This document shows, in pieces, positions 26,352-35,093 of a DNA stretch of 64,000 nucleotides (positions within the stretch are counted from its first letter, which is position 1; each line of letters begins with the position of its first letter). The DNA is taken from assembly GCF_014705705.1 (NCBI RefSeq), contig NZ_JACXLD010000006.1:118923-182922 (forward strand), in the 5' to 3' direction. Position numbers and translations under genes: made by a program. The DNA is from Spongiibacter pelagi. Lineage in GTDB: Bacteria > Pseudomonadota > Gammaproteobacteria > Pseudomonadales > Spongiibacteraceae. The notes under the pieces were generated by a model. The model was not told the origin of the DNA. It saw only the letters and a program-made list of their open reading frames with translations, and ran no database searches.

Positions 26352-26380
26352 GCGTTGCAATCGGGCAGCGCTTTTTTTTC
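26352..26380 (+). terminator. Terminator after tRNA-Lys
   Basis: Arms AGCGTTGC and GCAGCGCT (one T-G wobble) with a 6-base loop, followed by eight T. A near-identical terminator recurs at 28369-28396. Confidence 0.88.
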
Positions 26381-26469
26381 GCCTGTAAAAAGGCGCCGTG
26401 ACGAATCTGTGACAGATCCGTGCCAAACAGCCTTTCCTCGAGCCTAAATTTTTATCCAAAAGTGACCCG

Positions 26470-26709
26470 TTAGCTTGTGCTTGTCACGTCATTCCTGACG
26501 CGAACCAAAAGGTCACTTACCTCGCAATCAAAATACTCACAAAGTCGATCTACGATATCTAACGACGGATTGTAGCCCCGGTTTTTACCAATCTTCGACA
26601 ATGTAACGGGATGAATTCCAGTCGCCTCAGCAACATCTTTCATCGTCACCGAAGTCCCGAGGGTGCGGACAAAATCTTGGACTACTTTGGAGGTAGTCCA
26701 TGTACTCAT
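26470..26709 (-). CDS. Cro/C1-type helix-turn-helix protein
   Basis: 79-aa DNA-binding protein. The HTH runs from about residue 22 to 42 (MKDVAEATGIHPVTLSKIGKN), followed by the family segment LDIVDRLCEYFDCEVSDLL. There is no ligand domain, so it looks like a small repressor or solo antitoxin-type regulator. It starts within ten bases of a divergent 61-codon frame. It lies in the accessory patch between tRNA-Lys and the IS110 transposase. Confidence 0.75.
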   Translation of the reverse strand: MSTWTTSKVVQDFVRTLGTSVTMKDVAEATGIHPVTLSKIGKNRGYNPSLDIVDRLCEYFDCEVSDLLVRVRNDVTSTS

Positions 26710-26885
26710 ATGAAGATCGCCTTCGGGCCCTGATGGAATACGCGCGCCTCAATCCTTATCAATTCATCGGCTTTCTGAATAGTCCTGCATCCAAACAGGA
26801 TTCCAGAGGCGCAGGCTTCACCTTTCATGCCATCACGCTGATTTTACTCTTAGCAACTCGTCGGCGGGGAGTCTCCTATCTTTGA
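26700..26885 (+). pseudogene. Possible remnant of an IS3-type OrfA
   Basis: 61-codon frame whose first ten residues (MYSYEDRLRA) resemble the N-terminus of IS3-family OrfA proteins, after which the resemblance ends. A strong ribosome-binding site GGAGG lies six bases before the ATG, partly inside a hairpin with arms 26678-26685 and 26693-26700. It may be a truncated transposase fragment or a chance frame. Confidence 0.3.
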
Positions 26886-26921
26886 ATTACGATGAGTGAC
26901 ATCAGTAGTTCATAAATTTTG

Positions 26922-27974
26922 TCATGTGGTCGGTAATGCAAGATCCTGCCTATACTCTATCTTCTTGGCTAGCAGCGCGTAGGCTGTACGCACCATCTTG
27001 TTTGCCAGCGCCACGATGGCAACATTCTTGTTTCTGCGTTTTAGTAACTCTTGAAGCCAGCGGCTTCTTGGGTCGGATTTCCCATCTACCCGTTGCACGA
27101 CAGAACGAGCACCATGAACCAGTAGTTGACGGAGATAAACATCGCCTCGTTTGCTGATGCCAAGCAGTCGCGGCTTTCCACCGGTTGAGCACTGCCTTGG
27201 AACAAGACCAAGCCAAGCAGAAAGCTCTCGTCCATTCTTGAAATTTCGAATATCGCCTATTGCCGCAATCAGAGCGGTTGAACACATTGGGCCGATTCCA
27301 GGAATGCTCATAAGACGTTTGGCATCCTCCTCCGACGCTGCAATCTGCTCTATCTCCGAGTCGAGACCGGAAACTCGCTCGTCCAAATGAACCAATTCAC
27401 TGTAAAGCTGCGCAAGCCAATTACGAAACCTTCCTGTTAAACCATTTTCCGCATCTTCCAATACCAAGGGTATTTGTACACGTGCACGCCTGATGCCATT
27501 CGGCATATCAACCCCGTATTCCAGAAGAAGACCTCGAATTTGGTTCACTAGGGCTGTTCGATTCGCTACTACTTGACTGCGAATTCGATGGAGACTTTGA
27601 ATATCTTGCTGCTCAACAGTCTTGGCAGATACGAAGCGCATTGTTGGACGTTGTACTGCTTCACAAATAGCCTCGGCATCCGCTCGATCGTTCTTATTGG
27701 ATTTGACGAAGGGCTTTACGAATTGCGGTGCTATCAACTTTACCTGGTGTCCATGAGCCTGCAAGTAGCGGCTCCAGTAGTGGGCACCGGCGCACGCTTC
27801 CATGCCAATAATGCAGGGCTGTAGGTTAGTAAAAAACTCTTTGAACCGATTGCGATTAAGCACCTTGTCCAGCTTCGGATTACCGCGCTCATCAACACCA
27901 AACAGTTGAAACGACGATTTACTAATATCAATACCGATAACGGTGATTGATGGAACTCCTGCTGCTTTTTTCAT
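26922..27974 (-). CDS. IS110-family transposase (DEDD recombinase)
   Basis: 350-aa full-length transposase. The N-terminal RuvC-like DEDD domain shows D16 (GIDISK), E59 (GMEACAG), D96 and D99 (KNDRADAEAI). The C-terminal Tnp_20 domain has SIPGIGPMCSTALIAAIGD and the conserved Ser in LLGISKRGDVYLRQLLVHGA. The start at 27974 has GAGG six bases upstream; an earlier Met at 27998 is less likely. IS110 elements use a bridge RNA from a noncoding end to choose target and donor, and lack ordinary terminal inverted repeats. I could not fix the element's ends. Confidence 0.93.
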   Translation of the reverse strand: MKKAAGVPSITVIGIDISKSSFQLFGVDERGNPKLDKVLNRNRFKEFFTNLQPCIIGMEACAGAHYWSRYLQAHGHQVKLIAPQFVKPFVKSNKNDRADAEAICEAVQRPTMRFVSAKTVEQQDIQSLHRIRSQVVANRTALVNQIRGLLLEYGVDMPNGIRRARVQIPLVLEDAENGLTGRFRNWLAQLYSELVHLDERVSGLDSEIEQIAASEEDAKRLMSIPGIGPMCSTALIAAIGDIRNFKNGRELSAWLGLVPRQCSTGGKPRLLGISKRGDVYLRQLLVHGARSVVQRVDGKSDPRSRWLQELLKRRNKNVAIVALANKMVRTAYALLAKKIEYRQDLALPTT

Positions 27975-28079
27975 GGTTAGCCTCGCTGCGCCTGCCAAAG
28001 GAATTACTATATTCCTCTGAAATACCCCGATCGGGGAGAGGGGCGTACCATTCCATTAATTCAACAGGATCCGCTTTCA
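27975..28079. other. Noncoding flank upstream of the IS110 transposase
   Basis: Contains a hairpin with arms AGGAAT (27999-28004) and ATTCCT (28011-28016) and the perfect 12-base palindrome CCCCGATCGGGG (28025-28036). IS110-group elements encode their bridge RNA upstream of the transposase, so this is where such an RNA could lie; this is inference from position and structure. Confidence 0.35.
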
Positions 28080-28319
28080 TTGAAGCTGCATTCCTATAAA
28101 TACACCGCAGAGGGTGAAAAATACTCTCGCTACCAAGTGAAATGTACGACCCGTGCAATTCCTGTAGTGAGTCGTGCACCCGATGAGAAAACCTGGTGTG
28201 TTGAATCTAGAACTGGTGGTCAGTGCTTCGACAATAAAATTGAAGCAGCACGCTCTGCTTGTGAGGCAAGTCTTGATGGCGCTTCGCAAGTTCTGCTGGC
28301 GAATGAAGGACGCTTCTAA
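28080..28319 (+). pseudogene. Possible 3' remnant of a gene truncated at the IS110 edge
   Basis: The frame stays open upstream of 28080 to about 28020 without an ATG and ends at 28319. The encoded segment (YTAEGEKYSRYQVKCTT...RAPDEKTWCVESRTGGQCFDNKIEAARSACEAS, broken here) has an ordinary soluble-protein composition, and codon use looks coding. It has no recognisable start and no known family. It may be the tail of a gene cut by the insertion. Confidence 0.3.
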
Positions 28320-28368
28320 ATCTGGAGCTTCTTTAATCTTCCCTGCGGTTTTAGAAAATATAAACAAA

Positions 28369-28396
28369 GCGTTGCTTGCGGGCAGCGCTTTTTTTT
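28369..28396 (+). terminator. Second copy of the tRNA-Lys-type terminator
   Basis: Arms GCGTTGC and GCAGCGC with 4-6 base loop and eight T. Bases 28365-28402 match 26348-26385 except for four positions. No gene directly upstream obviously needs it except the fragment ending at 28319. Confidence 0.8.
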
Positions 28397-28498
28397 CGTC
28401 TGAAATTTTTTAGGGTTTACGCAGAAGCATAGAAATTCGCCAACAGAAATTGTTGTTAACAAATAAGTTTGAACAGGAGATTTGGGGAAGAAAAGAAA

Positions 28499-28586
28499 TG
28501 GCGGTGGGGTAGGGATTCGAACCCTAGGAACCGCGAGGTTCAACGGTTTTCAAGACCGCCGCTTTCGACCACTCAGCCACCCCACC
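28499..28586 (-). tRNA. tRNA-Ser (UGA)
   Basis: 88-base tRNA including encoded CCA, with a long variable arm as in class II tRNAs. The acceptor stem is GGTGGGG/CCCCACC and the anticodon loop CTTGAAA gives anticodon TGA. Confidence 0.95.
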
Positions 28587-28665
28587 GCAGAAGCCGGCAA
28601 TTATACCTACGAAATTCTCTGACGCAAGAAGTGCCGATGAAATTGCTGAAATATCTTTTTTCTTA

Positions 28666-28695
28666 GCGAAAAAAAGCCCGGCTTAACCGGGCTTT
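28666..28695 (-). terminator. Terminator of rne
   Basis: Arms AAAGCCCGG (28673-28681) and CCGGGCTTT (28687-28695). On the minus strand a run of T follows (A-run at 28669-28675 on the plus strand). It lies 19 bases after the rne stop. Confidence 0.85.
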
Positions 28696-28713
28696 GAATT
28701 TTCACTTGCGCAA

Positions 28714-31563
28714 TTAATTACGCGGATCATTGGCTGCGCGAGGCAGTACCGGACGGTTGGGGTCTGGCTGAGCCATCAGGCTTGCGTCCAGTGCTGGTGG
28801 CATTGGGCGATTGGTGGTGATTTCAATCGCGCCAACCGGACGTGGAGCTTCGCGAGGATCGTTAGCTGCGCGGCCAATTGGTTTAACTGGCTTGATTACC
28901 GCAGGTGCCTCGATCTTAGTTTCGGCTGCAGCAACTTTGGCTGTACTGGCTTCTACTTTAACGGGCTGTTGAGCTTCTTGAGTCGAAGCTGGCGCATCAT
29001 TACTCGCTTCTGGCGCAGCGGTGTCGTTGGCGGCACTCGCTGGCTGCTCATCTTGAGTTTCAGCGGGAGCCGTTTCATCGGCAACGGCTACTGTTGGTTC
29101 AGCAGGAGTGCGCACTTCTTCGGCTTCTACAGACTCGCTAGCGGCTTCAGTTGAAGCTGGGCTTTGTGATTCTGTAATTTCAGCTTCTGTTGTCGCTTCA
29201 AGCTGTTCTGCTGCTGGGCTGGTTTCTGCCACAGCGGGCGCAGGATTTTGGCTTTCGGCGGCAACTTCGCTGCGTTCTGCGGCGTTGTTTTCAGCTGTGT
29301 TGTTTTCAGCTGTGTTGTTTTCAGCTGCTTTGTTTTCAATAACGTCGTTTTCTAGCTCAACCTGGGCTTCAGCAGGGGCAGGAGTGCGTTTGCGCTCTTG
29401 TGGGCCGCGAGGCTTGTGGTTGCTCGGGCGACGTTTTGGCTGGTTATCTGCATTGTCGTCTTGAGTTTCTACGTTCTGATTGTTTTGCGCCTGATTTTCG
29501 CCGTTGTTTGAACGGTTTTGATTGTTGCGGCGGTTGCGGTTGCGACGGTTGCGGTTATTACCGCCTTCGCTGCGATTGTCGTCGTTACGTTCTTGGCGCT
29601 CTTCCTGGCGGGGTTTGTTATCCGCTGCCCGGTTGTCGTTGTTGCGATTATCTGAGGCGCGGTTATCCGAGGAACGATTGTCAGAAATACGATTATCGCG
29701 TGAGTCGTTACGGCGATTATTGCGATTGCCGTTGCGGTTATTGCGATTACGGTTATTGTTGTTGCCGCCAGAACGTTGCTGGTTATTGCGACGATTATTG
29801 CGGGCGGGTTTTTCGGGTTCGGGCTCAGGGCCGGTAAACCAGCTAGCAATGGTTTTGCCGATTTTGGCAAAGAAGCCAGCTTCTTCTGCGCTGTCATTTT
29901 GCGTCGCTTTGCGGTTGTCCGCTTTCGCTTGAGGTGCGGCGGCGGGAGCGGGTGCTGCTGCAACCGGTGCTGCGGTGCGAACTACGGCCGCCTGATTGAC
30001 GGTTGGTGTAGGTGCAGACAGGTTTTCTTCAATTTCTTCCTCGTTTTCGAGGGCGATTTTGTAGCTCAGTTCTTCCTGCTCACCCAGATCGCCTTCGCGG
30101 AGGCGCAGCACTTCAAAGTGCGGGGTATCCATATTGGGATTGGGGATGATGACCACGCGAACGCTGCTGCGTTGCTCAATATCGTTGATTGGGCGGCGTT
30201 TTTCATTCAGCAGGTAAGAGGCCACATTTACGGGCACAATCGCGCGAATCTCGGCGCTTTTCTCTTTATTGGCTTCTTCTTCTACTAAACGCAGAATCGA
30301 GAGCGCTAATGATTTGGTGTCGCGAATCGTGCCTTGGCCGTTACAGCGTGGGCAGACTTTGGCACTGGTTTCACCCAGAGAAGGACGCAGGCGCTGGCGA
30401 GACATTTCCAATAGGCCAAAGCGGGAGATGCGGCCTATTTGCACGCGGGCGCGGTCGGGGCCCATCGCATCTTTGACACGGTTTTCGACTTCGCGCTGAT
30501 TTTTGGGTGAGGTCATGTCGATAAAATCGACCACGATCAAACCGCCGATATCGCGCAGACGCAGTTGACGGGCAATTTCATCAGCCGCTTCCAGGTTGGT
30601 CTGCAGGGCGGTTTCTTCAATATCACCACCCTTGGTTGCGCGCGCCGAGTTGATGTCGATAGACACCAATGCTTCGGTGGGGTCGATAACAATCGAGCCG
30701 CCCGAGGGCAGTTGCACTTCACGGGTGAAGGCGGATTCAATTTGGGATTCAATCTGGTAGCGATTAAACAGCGGCACAGGGTCGTTATAGTGGCGCACTT
30801 TATTTTTGAAGTGCGGCATCACCTGCTCAACAAAGTGCATGGCTTCGTTGTAAGACTCGGCGGAGTCGATCAAAACTTGATCAATGTCGTCGCGTAGATA
30901 GTCGCGAATCGCACGGATAATGACGTTGCTTTCTTGCAGAATCAGTACTGGCGCTTGGCGTTCTTCGCCAGCTTGCTTGATGGCAGACCACAGGTGCAGC
31001 AGGTAATCGAGATCCCATTGCAGTTCTTCGGAGCTGCGACCAATGCCCGCGGTACGCACAATCACGCCCATGCTGTCTGGTAGCTCGAGGCCGTTCATGG
31101 CATCGCGCAGAGCCGAGCGTTCGTCACCTTCGATGCGGCGGGAAATGCCACCGGCGCGAGGGTTGTTGGGCATCAATACCATGTAACGGCCGGCGAGGCT
31201 GATAAAGGTGGTGAGGGCTGCGCCTTTATTACCGCGCTCTTCTTTTTCAACCTGAACGATAACTTCGGTGCCTTCTTTGACCAAATCTTTGATTTTGGCA
31301 CGGCCTTGAACATCGTTGGGGGCGCGGTAGAAGTATTCGCGGGCAATTTCTTTGAGGGGGAGGAAGCCGTGACGTTCGGCGCCAAAGTCGACAAAAGCGG
31401 CTTCGAGGCTGGGTTCTACGCGGGTGATTTTACCTTTGTAGATATTGGCTTTTTTCTGGATGCGAGTCCGGTTTTCAATGTCCAGATCATAGAGCCGCTG
31501 GCCATCGACCAGTGCGACACGCAACTCTTCTGGTTGAGTTGCGTTTATCAACATTCTTTTCAT
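28714..31563 (-). CDS. rne: Ribonuclease E
   Basis: 949-aa endoribonuclease and degradosome scaffold, acting at the inner membrane. The start [21 protein letters not shown] at 31563 matches E. coli RNase E, so an upstream Met at 31620 is rejected. The N-terminal half has the S1 domain, the catalytic Asp residues in [14 protein letters not shown] and IVVDFIDM, and the zinc-link CPRC. From about residue 500 it is disordered: a Arg/Asn-rich tract (about 600-720), short acidic repeats with AENNT, then a Pro/Ala/Glu region, and two RAANDPR motifs near the C-terminus. The E. coli enolase and PNPase sites are not evident. Confidence 0.97.
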   Translation of the reverse strand: MKRMLINATQPEELRVALVDGQRLYDLDIENRTRIQKKANIYKGKITRVEPSLEAAFVDFGAERHGFLPLKEIAREYFYRAPNDVQGRAKIKDLVKEGTEVIVQVEKEERGNKGAALTTFISLAGRYMVLMPNNPRAGGISRRIEGDERSALRDAMNGLELPDSMGVIVRTAGIGRSSEELQWDLDYLLHLWSAIKQAGEERQAPVLILQESNVIIRAIRDYLRDDIDQVLIDSAESYNEAMHFVEQVMPHFKNKVRHYNDPVPLFNRYQIESQIESAFTREVQLPSGGSIVIDPTEALVSIDINSARATKGGDIEETALQTNLEAADEIARQLRLRDIGGLIVVDFIDMTSPKNQREVENRVKDAMGPDRARVQIGRISRFGLLEMSRQRLRPSLGETSAKVCPRCNGQGTIRDTKSLALSILRLVEEEANKEKSAEIRAIVPVNVASYLLNEKRRPINDIEQRSSVRVVIIPNPNMDTPHFEVLRLREGDLGEQEELSYKIALENEEEIEENLSAPTPTVNQAAVVRTAAPVAAAPAPAAAPQAKADNRKATQNDSAEEAGFFAKIGKTIASWFTGPEPEPEKPARNNRRNNQQRSGGNNNNRNRNNRNGNRNNRRNDSRDNRISDNRSSDNRASDNRNNDNRAADNKPRQEERQERNDDNRSEGGNNRNRRNRNRRNNQNRSNNGENQAQNNQNVETQDDNADNQPKRRPSNHKPRGPQERKRTPAPAEAQVELENDVIENKAAENNTAENNTAENNAAERSEVAAESQNPAPAVAETSPAAEQLEATTEAEITESQSPASTEAASESVEAEEVRTPAEPTVAVADETAPAETQDEQPASAANDTAAPEASNDAPASTQEAQQPVKVEASTAKVAAAETKIEAPAVIKPVKPIGRAANDPREAPRPVGAIEITTNRPMPPALDASLMAQPDPNRPVLPRAANDPRN
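29284..29338. repeat. 15-base tandem repeat inside rne
   Basis: Three full copies plus a partial copy of GTTGTTTTCAGCTGT, encoding AENNT-type pentapeptides in the disordered tail of RNase E. The 15-base unit keeps the frame, so copy number could vary without truncating the protein. Confidence 0.85.
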
Positions 31564-32131
31564 GAGCTTAGAGATTCCCAGTGCTGCGGGTCTCGCCGTT
31601 CCGCTCATGTGACGGATCATCTTGTTAAGCGTCTTGATAGACCGCTAATTGCGGCGTCATTAGTGGCGCTTGGGCGCATTATTCGGTCTATCTGGCCAGT
31701 CGCATTGGGCGCTGGCGTGGTTTCCTTTTCGGGCGTCGCGATTGGCGATCGGCCGTCACTCTCATCTATTCATTGCGCCGGGCCAAATTTGGCGGGGCAA
31801 TGGTAATACTGTTTTAGCTGGTCTCAGGAGTCGCTTTTCGAAGCTCTGTCACACTCACGGTGCTGGCAAGTTGCGGCAGCACGAATAGTTAATAGGCCGG
31901 CACTGCGTTAGAATTCGCCGGCACCAATATTTCATTAATCTTTTGCGCCCTACTTCCTTTTATATAAGCAGGGAATTCGTGACGCTGTCGGTGTGTTGCA
32001 CTGATCAGTCGTCAGGCAGGTTTCGCCAATTCCAACTCAAGCCGCAAAGGCGGGGGAGCGGGGCGCTGACCTGCGCGCTGAATATAGCAGTAATCAATTG
32101 CGAGCTCAATGACTTAGGGAGGTCAGGACAG
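31564..32131. other. rne-rluC divergent intergenic region
   Basis: 568 bases without a convincing gene. On the minus strand it would form a long 5' leader of rne; in E. coli the 361-base rne leader folds into hairpins that let RNase E regulate its own mRNA, and a similar role is likely here. On the plus strand the rluC frame stays open from 31943, but only the part from 32132 is homologous. I see no clear promoter. Confidence 0.6.
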
Positions 32132-33091
32132 TTGGAGACGGTGGTAAACGCCAAAGTGAAGCTGATTGCTGTAGATGCGGCATTTGAGGGGCAACGGCTG
32201 GATAATTTTTTGATGCGCGAGCTGAAAGGCGTCCCCAAGTCCAAAATCTATAATATTTTGCGGCGCGGCGAGGTGCGGGTAAATAAAGGAAGGGCCAAAC
32301 CTGACTACAAATTAGTTGCTGGTGATGTGGTGCGGGTGCCGCCGGTGCGAATTGCCGAACGGGAAACGGTGGCGGTACCTAAGACGCTGGAACAGACCAT
32401 TCGCGATGCGGTGTTGTATGAGGATGATGGGCTGCTGATCATTAACAAGCCCTCTGGCTTGGCGGTGCATGGCGGTAGCGGTGTGTCTTTGGGCTTGATT
32501 GAGTCGTTGCGGCAGGTTTTTCCAGAATATCGCCAGTTGGAGCTGGTGCATCGCTTGGATCGCGATACTTCCGGCTGTGTGATGGTGGCGAAAAAACGCT
32601 CAGTGCTTAAAGAAATTCACGAATTACTCAAAGCCAAGCAGGGCGTGGATAAGCGCTATCTGGCTCTGGTGGCGGGTAAGTGGCCGGCTCGTAAGCGTCA
32701 GGTCAAAGTGGCGTTGGAGAAAAATCATCTGCGTTCCGGCGAGCGCATGGTGCGGGTTAGTCCAGAGGGCAAGTTTTCGCTGACCGAGTATCAGTTACTT
32801 CAGCGCTATCGGGATGCCAGTCTCGTTGAGGCCAAGCCCATCACTGGCCGCACTCATCAGATTAGGGTGCATTGCCAGTCGGCGGGTTATCCCATTTTGG
32901 GTGACGATAAATACGGCGATGAAGAGGCTAACAAGCACAGCAAGGGTTTAGGCTTGCGGCGTTTGTTTTTGCACGCCCACTCGCTGAGTTTGGTGGTTTC
33001 GGGGCGGCGAATTAGCGTAGAAGCGCCGTTGCCCGATGAGTTGCAGCAATTTTTAACTCGAATCGAGCTGCCGGCTCAGCAGGGAGAGTAG
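32132..33091 (+). CDS. rluC: 23S rRNA pseudouridine synthase RluC
   Basis: Makes pseudouridine at 955, 2504 and 2580 of 23S rRNA in E. coli. The 319-aa protein has an N-terminal S4 domain (GQRLDNFLMRELKGVPKSKIYNILRRGEVRVN, broken here as two motifs: RLDNFL and RRGEVRVN) and the catalytic Asp in HRLDRDTSG. The start is TTG at 32132, with GGGAGG nine bases upstream and the exact length of E. coli RluC. It is divergent from rne, as in enterics. Confidence 0.93.
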   Translation: METVVNAKVKLIAVDAAFEGQRLDNFLMRELKGVPKSKIYNILRRGEVRVNKGRAKPDYKLVAGDVVRVPPVRIAERETVAVPKTLEQTIRDAVLYEDDGLLIINKPSGLAVHGGSGVSLGLIESLRQVFPEYRQLELVHRLDRDTSGCVMVAKKRSVLKEIHELLKAKQGVDKRYLALVAGKWPARKRQVKVALEKNHLRSGERMVRVSPEGKFSLTEYQLLQRYRDASLVEAKPITGRTHQIRVHCQSAGYPILGDDKYGDEEANKHSKGLGLRRLFLHAHSLSLVVSGRRISVEAPLPDELQQFLTRIELPAQQGE

Positions 33092-33094
33092 GCG

Positions 33095-33748
33095 GTGTTG
33101 CTGATATTTGATTGGGACGGCACGTTGCTGGATTCCAGCGCTAAAATTGTCGGATGTATGCAGAAAGCGGCATTAGATTGTGGCTATCTGCCGCGAACTG
33201 AGCTGGAAGTCCAAAATATTATTGGTCTTGAACTGGGTTTGGCGATTCAGCAACTGTACCCCGATCAAAGCCCGGCTGAGTGTTTACGCATCCGTGAAGC
33301 CTATGTTCACCATTTTATTGAGGCGGATCAGGTTCCCTGCCAATTCTTTGCGGGTGTGGCTGAGGGGTTGAGAGCCTTGCATGGTGCGGGACATACTCTT
33401 TGTGTGGCCACCGGCAAGAGTCGGCGCGGCCTTAACCGGGTGTTGAGTGATTTGCCGGAAGCTCGGCTGTTTTCTGCAACCCGCTGTGCTGATGAAACGT
33501 CTTCAAAGCCCGATCCGCTTATGTTGCGGGAGTTGTGCGAGGAGTTTCGGGTGCCTGCCGCGCAGGCGGTAATGGTGGGGGATACTGAGTACGATCTGGA
33601 AATGGCGTCAAGATTGGCCATGCCCAGCGTGGGGGTGAGTTACGGCGCCCATGCTGTTGAACGCCTGCAGCGCTGGCAGCCGATTTCGGTTATTGATCAT
33701 TTTTCCCAGTTAATACCGGTGCTTGGCCGGCATTTCGGCGAGGTTTAA
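33095..33748 (+). CDS. HAD-superfamily hydrolase (phosphoglycolate-phosphatase-like)
   Basis: 217-aa phosphatase with HAD motif I DWDGTLLDS, motif II in CVATGKS, the Lys in SKPDPLM and motif IV GDTEYDLEMA. A helical cap between motifs I and II marks subfamily IA. The natural substrate is unknown. The start is GTG, four bases after the rluC stop, so the two are probably cotranscribed. It is convergent with maf. Confidence 0.88.
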   Translation: MLLIFDWDGTLLDSSAKIVGCMQKAALDCGYLPRTELEVQNIIGLELGLAIQQLYPDQSPAECLRIREAYVHHFIEADQVPCQFFAGVAEGLRALHGAGHTLCVATGKSRRGLNRVLSDLPEARLFSATRCADETSSKPDPLMLRELCEEFRVPAAQAVMVGDTEYDLEMASRLAMPSVGVSYGAHAVERLQRWQPISVIDHFSQLIPVLGRHFGEV

Positions 33749-33754
33749 CGCTTT

Positions 33755-34354
33755 TTAGAGAATGGGATAGTTCTCTTTTTCCAGGAAATCGATAAGGCGT
33801 ATTAATGGAAGGCCGATCAGGCTGTTGGGATCGTCGCCATTGAGGGCTTGAAACAGCGCAATACCTAGGCCTTCTGATTTAAAACTGCCGGCGCAATCGA
33901 GCACTTGTTCCTTTTGTAAATATTGATCAATTTGATCTGGGTTCAGTGTTCTGAAGCGAACACTGAAGGTTTCAACGCTTAGTTGCACCCTGTTGGCGCT
34001 GCTATTAAGCAGGCAGATGCCAGTATGGAATACCACGGTCTTCCCTGAGCTGGCGAGTAGCTGCGCCTTGGCATTTTCTTGGGTGCCCGGCTTGCCAATG
34101 GCTTTTCCCTCAAGTTCGGCCACTTGGTCACTGGCGATAATTAAGGCATTGGGTTGGGTTTGGGCAACGGCCTGTGCTTTGGCTAAGCTCAGGCGCTGAG
34201 CGGTTTCACGGGGTTGCTCATTTTTCAGGGCGCGTTCGTCAATGTCTGGGGAGATCTGGAGCGGCTCTAGCCCAAGCTTTTCCAGTAGTTGCCGCCGGTA
34301 ACGGGAGCCGGAGGCCAGAATAAGTGTTGGCAGCGGTTGGTTTGTGTTTTTCAT
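33755..34354 (-). CDS. Maf-family 7-methyl-GTP pyrophosphatase (YceF type)
   Basis: 199-aa nucleotide pyrophosphatase. The SGSRYRRQLLEKLG segment binds nucleotide, and the catalytic Asp lies in IASDQVAELEG. The GDDPNSLIGLPL motif near residue 180 is that of the YceF subgroup, which hydrolyses m7GTP, rather than the dTTP/UTP-cleaving Maf. It is divergent from yceD, the usual neighbourhood. Confidence 0.9.
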   Translation of the reverse strand: MKNTNQPLPTLILASGSRYRRQLLEKLGLEPLQISPDIDERALKNEQPRETAQRLSLAKAQAVAQTQPNALIIASDQVAELEGKAIGKPGTQENAKAQLLASSGKTVVFHTGICLLNSSANRVQLSVETFSVRFRTLNPDQIDQYLQKEQVLDCAGSFKSEGLGIALFQALNGDDPNSLIGLPLIRLIDFLEKENYPIL

Positions 34355-34481
34355 GGCGCTATTTTGGCTGGGTGGATGGACTTAGGCTAGCGCCATTTTG
34401 CTCGCGTCCTCTATTTTGGGATGGGGCGGGCAGTGAACCCCGAAATGTGGGTGCAAATCGTTTAAAAAACAGGAATTTGCT

Positions 34482-34510
34482 TTGACAAAAAGAGGGCAAA
34501 TCCCTATGAT
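34482..34510 (+). promoter_or_regulatory. Strong sigma-70 promoter of yceD-rpmF
   Basis: TTGACA (34482-34487), a 17-base spacer and TATGAT (34505-34510), nearly perfect. The predicted start site is about 34516-34518, only two to four bases before the yceD ATG at 34520. Confidence 0.88.
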
Positions 34511-34519
34511 TGCGCGCCT

Positions 34520-35056
34520 ATGCAAAGACAGCCCCTGCCCAAGATGGTGGAAGCGCGGAAATTTGCAACCGCTGGTTGTGAAGTTTCTGCCGCTGTGCCC
34601 GTTTCAGCCTTGCCAAGATTTGTGGAAGGCTTGGCCACGGATAGCGGGGTTGTGGACGTTGATCTGCAGTTTTTTCGAGACGAGCAGGGCTTTTTTCGGG
34701 TAGCTGGAAAAGCCGTTTCTAACGTTGAGGTTTTTTGTCAGCGTTGTCTCGAAGCGATGCCGGTTGATCTCCAAGCTGATTTTGAATTGGCGATTGTCTG
34801 GAACGACGAACAGGCGAAAGCGTTGCCTAAATCCCTTGATCCCGTGATCTTGGGTGACGAGCCGCTTAATCTGTACGATCTGGTTCAGGATGAGCTGATT
34901 TTGAATACGCCTTTTGTTAATTATCACCCCGAGGCGGACTGCTCTGTAAAATTGGCAGAGTTTAACCCCGAGGTGGAACAACAAGAGGGTACTGAAAGTC
35001 AGGAAGGTGGCGAGTCGCCGTTTTCCGTGTTGGGTCAATTATTTCCTAAAAAATAA
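34520..35056 (+). CDS. yceD: YceD family protein (DUF177)
   Basis: 178-aa protein of the DUF177 family, linked to 23S rRNA accumulation and always next to rpmF. The CQRCLEAM motif (about residues 75-82) and the SPFSVLGQL C-terminus are conserved. The N-terminus MQRQPLPKMVEARKFA fits homologues, yet there is no ribosome-binding site and the promoter would make a nearly leaderless mRNA. rpmF begins 37 bases after it. Confidence 0.9.
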   Translation: MQRQPLPKMVEARKFATAGCEVSAAVPVSALPRFVEGLATDSGVVDVDLQFFRDEQGFFRVAGKAVSNVEVFCQRCLEAMPVDLQADFELAIVWNDEQAKALPKSLDPVILGDEPLNLYDLVQDELILNTPFVNYHPEADCSVKLAEFNPEVEQQEGTESQEGGESPFSVLGQLFPKK

Positions 35057-35093
35057 CTGACTCGGAATAATTGAATACGAGGATCTGAGAGCC

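Noticed and set aside
29284..29338. Possible CRISPR-like or other repeat array in rne
   Set aside because: Units are 15 bases, contiguous and in frame, without spacers; they encode protein repeats.
29400..29837. Plus-strand frame coding for a strikingly Cys/Tyr/Gly-rich protein
   Set aside because: It is antisense to the Arg/Asn-rich repeats of rne; the Cys richness is a by-product of those codons and there is no ribosome-binding site.
32005..32244. Minus-strand frame in the rne leader
   Set aside because: It overlaps the start of rluC and has no homology-like features; more likely noncoding leader.
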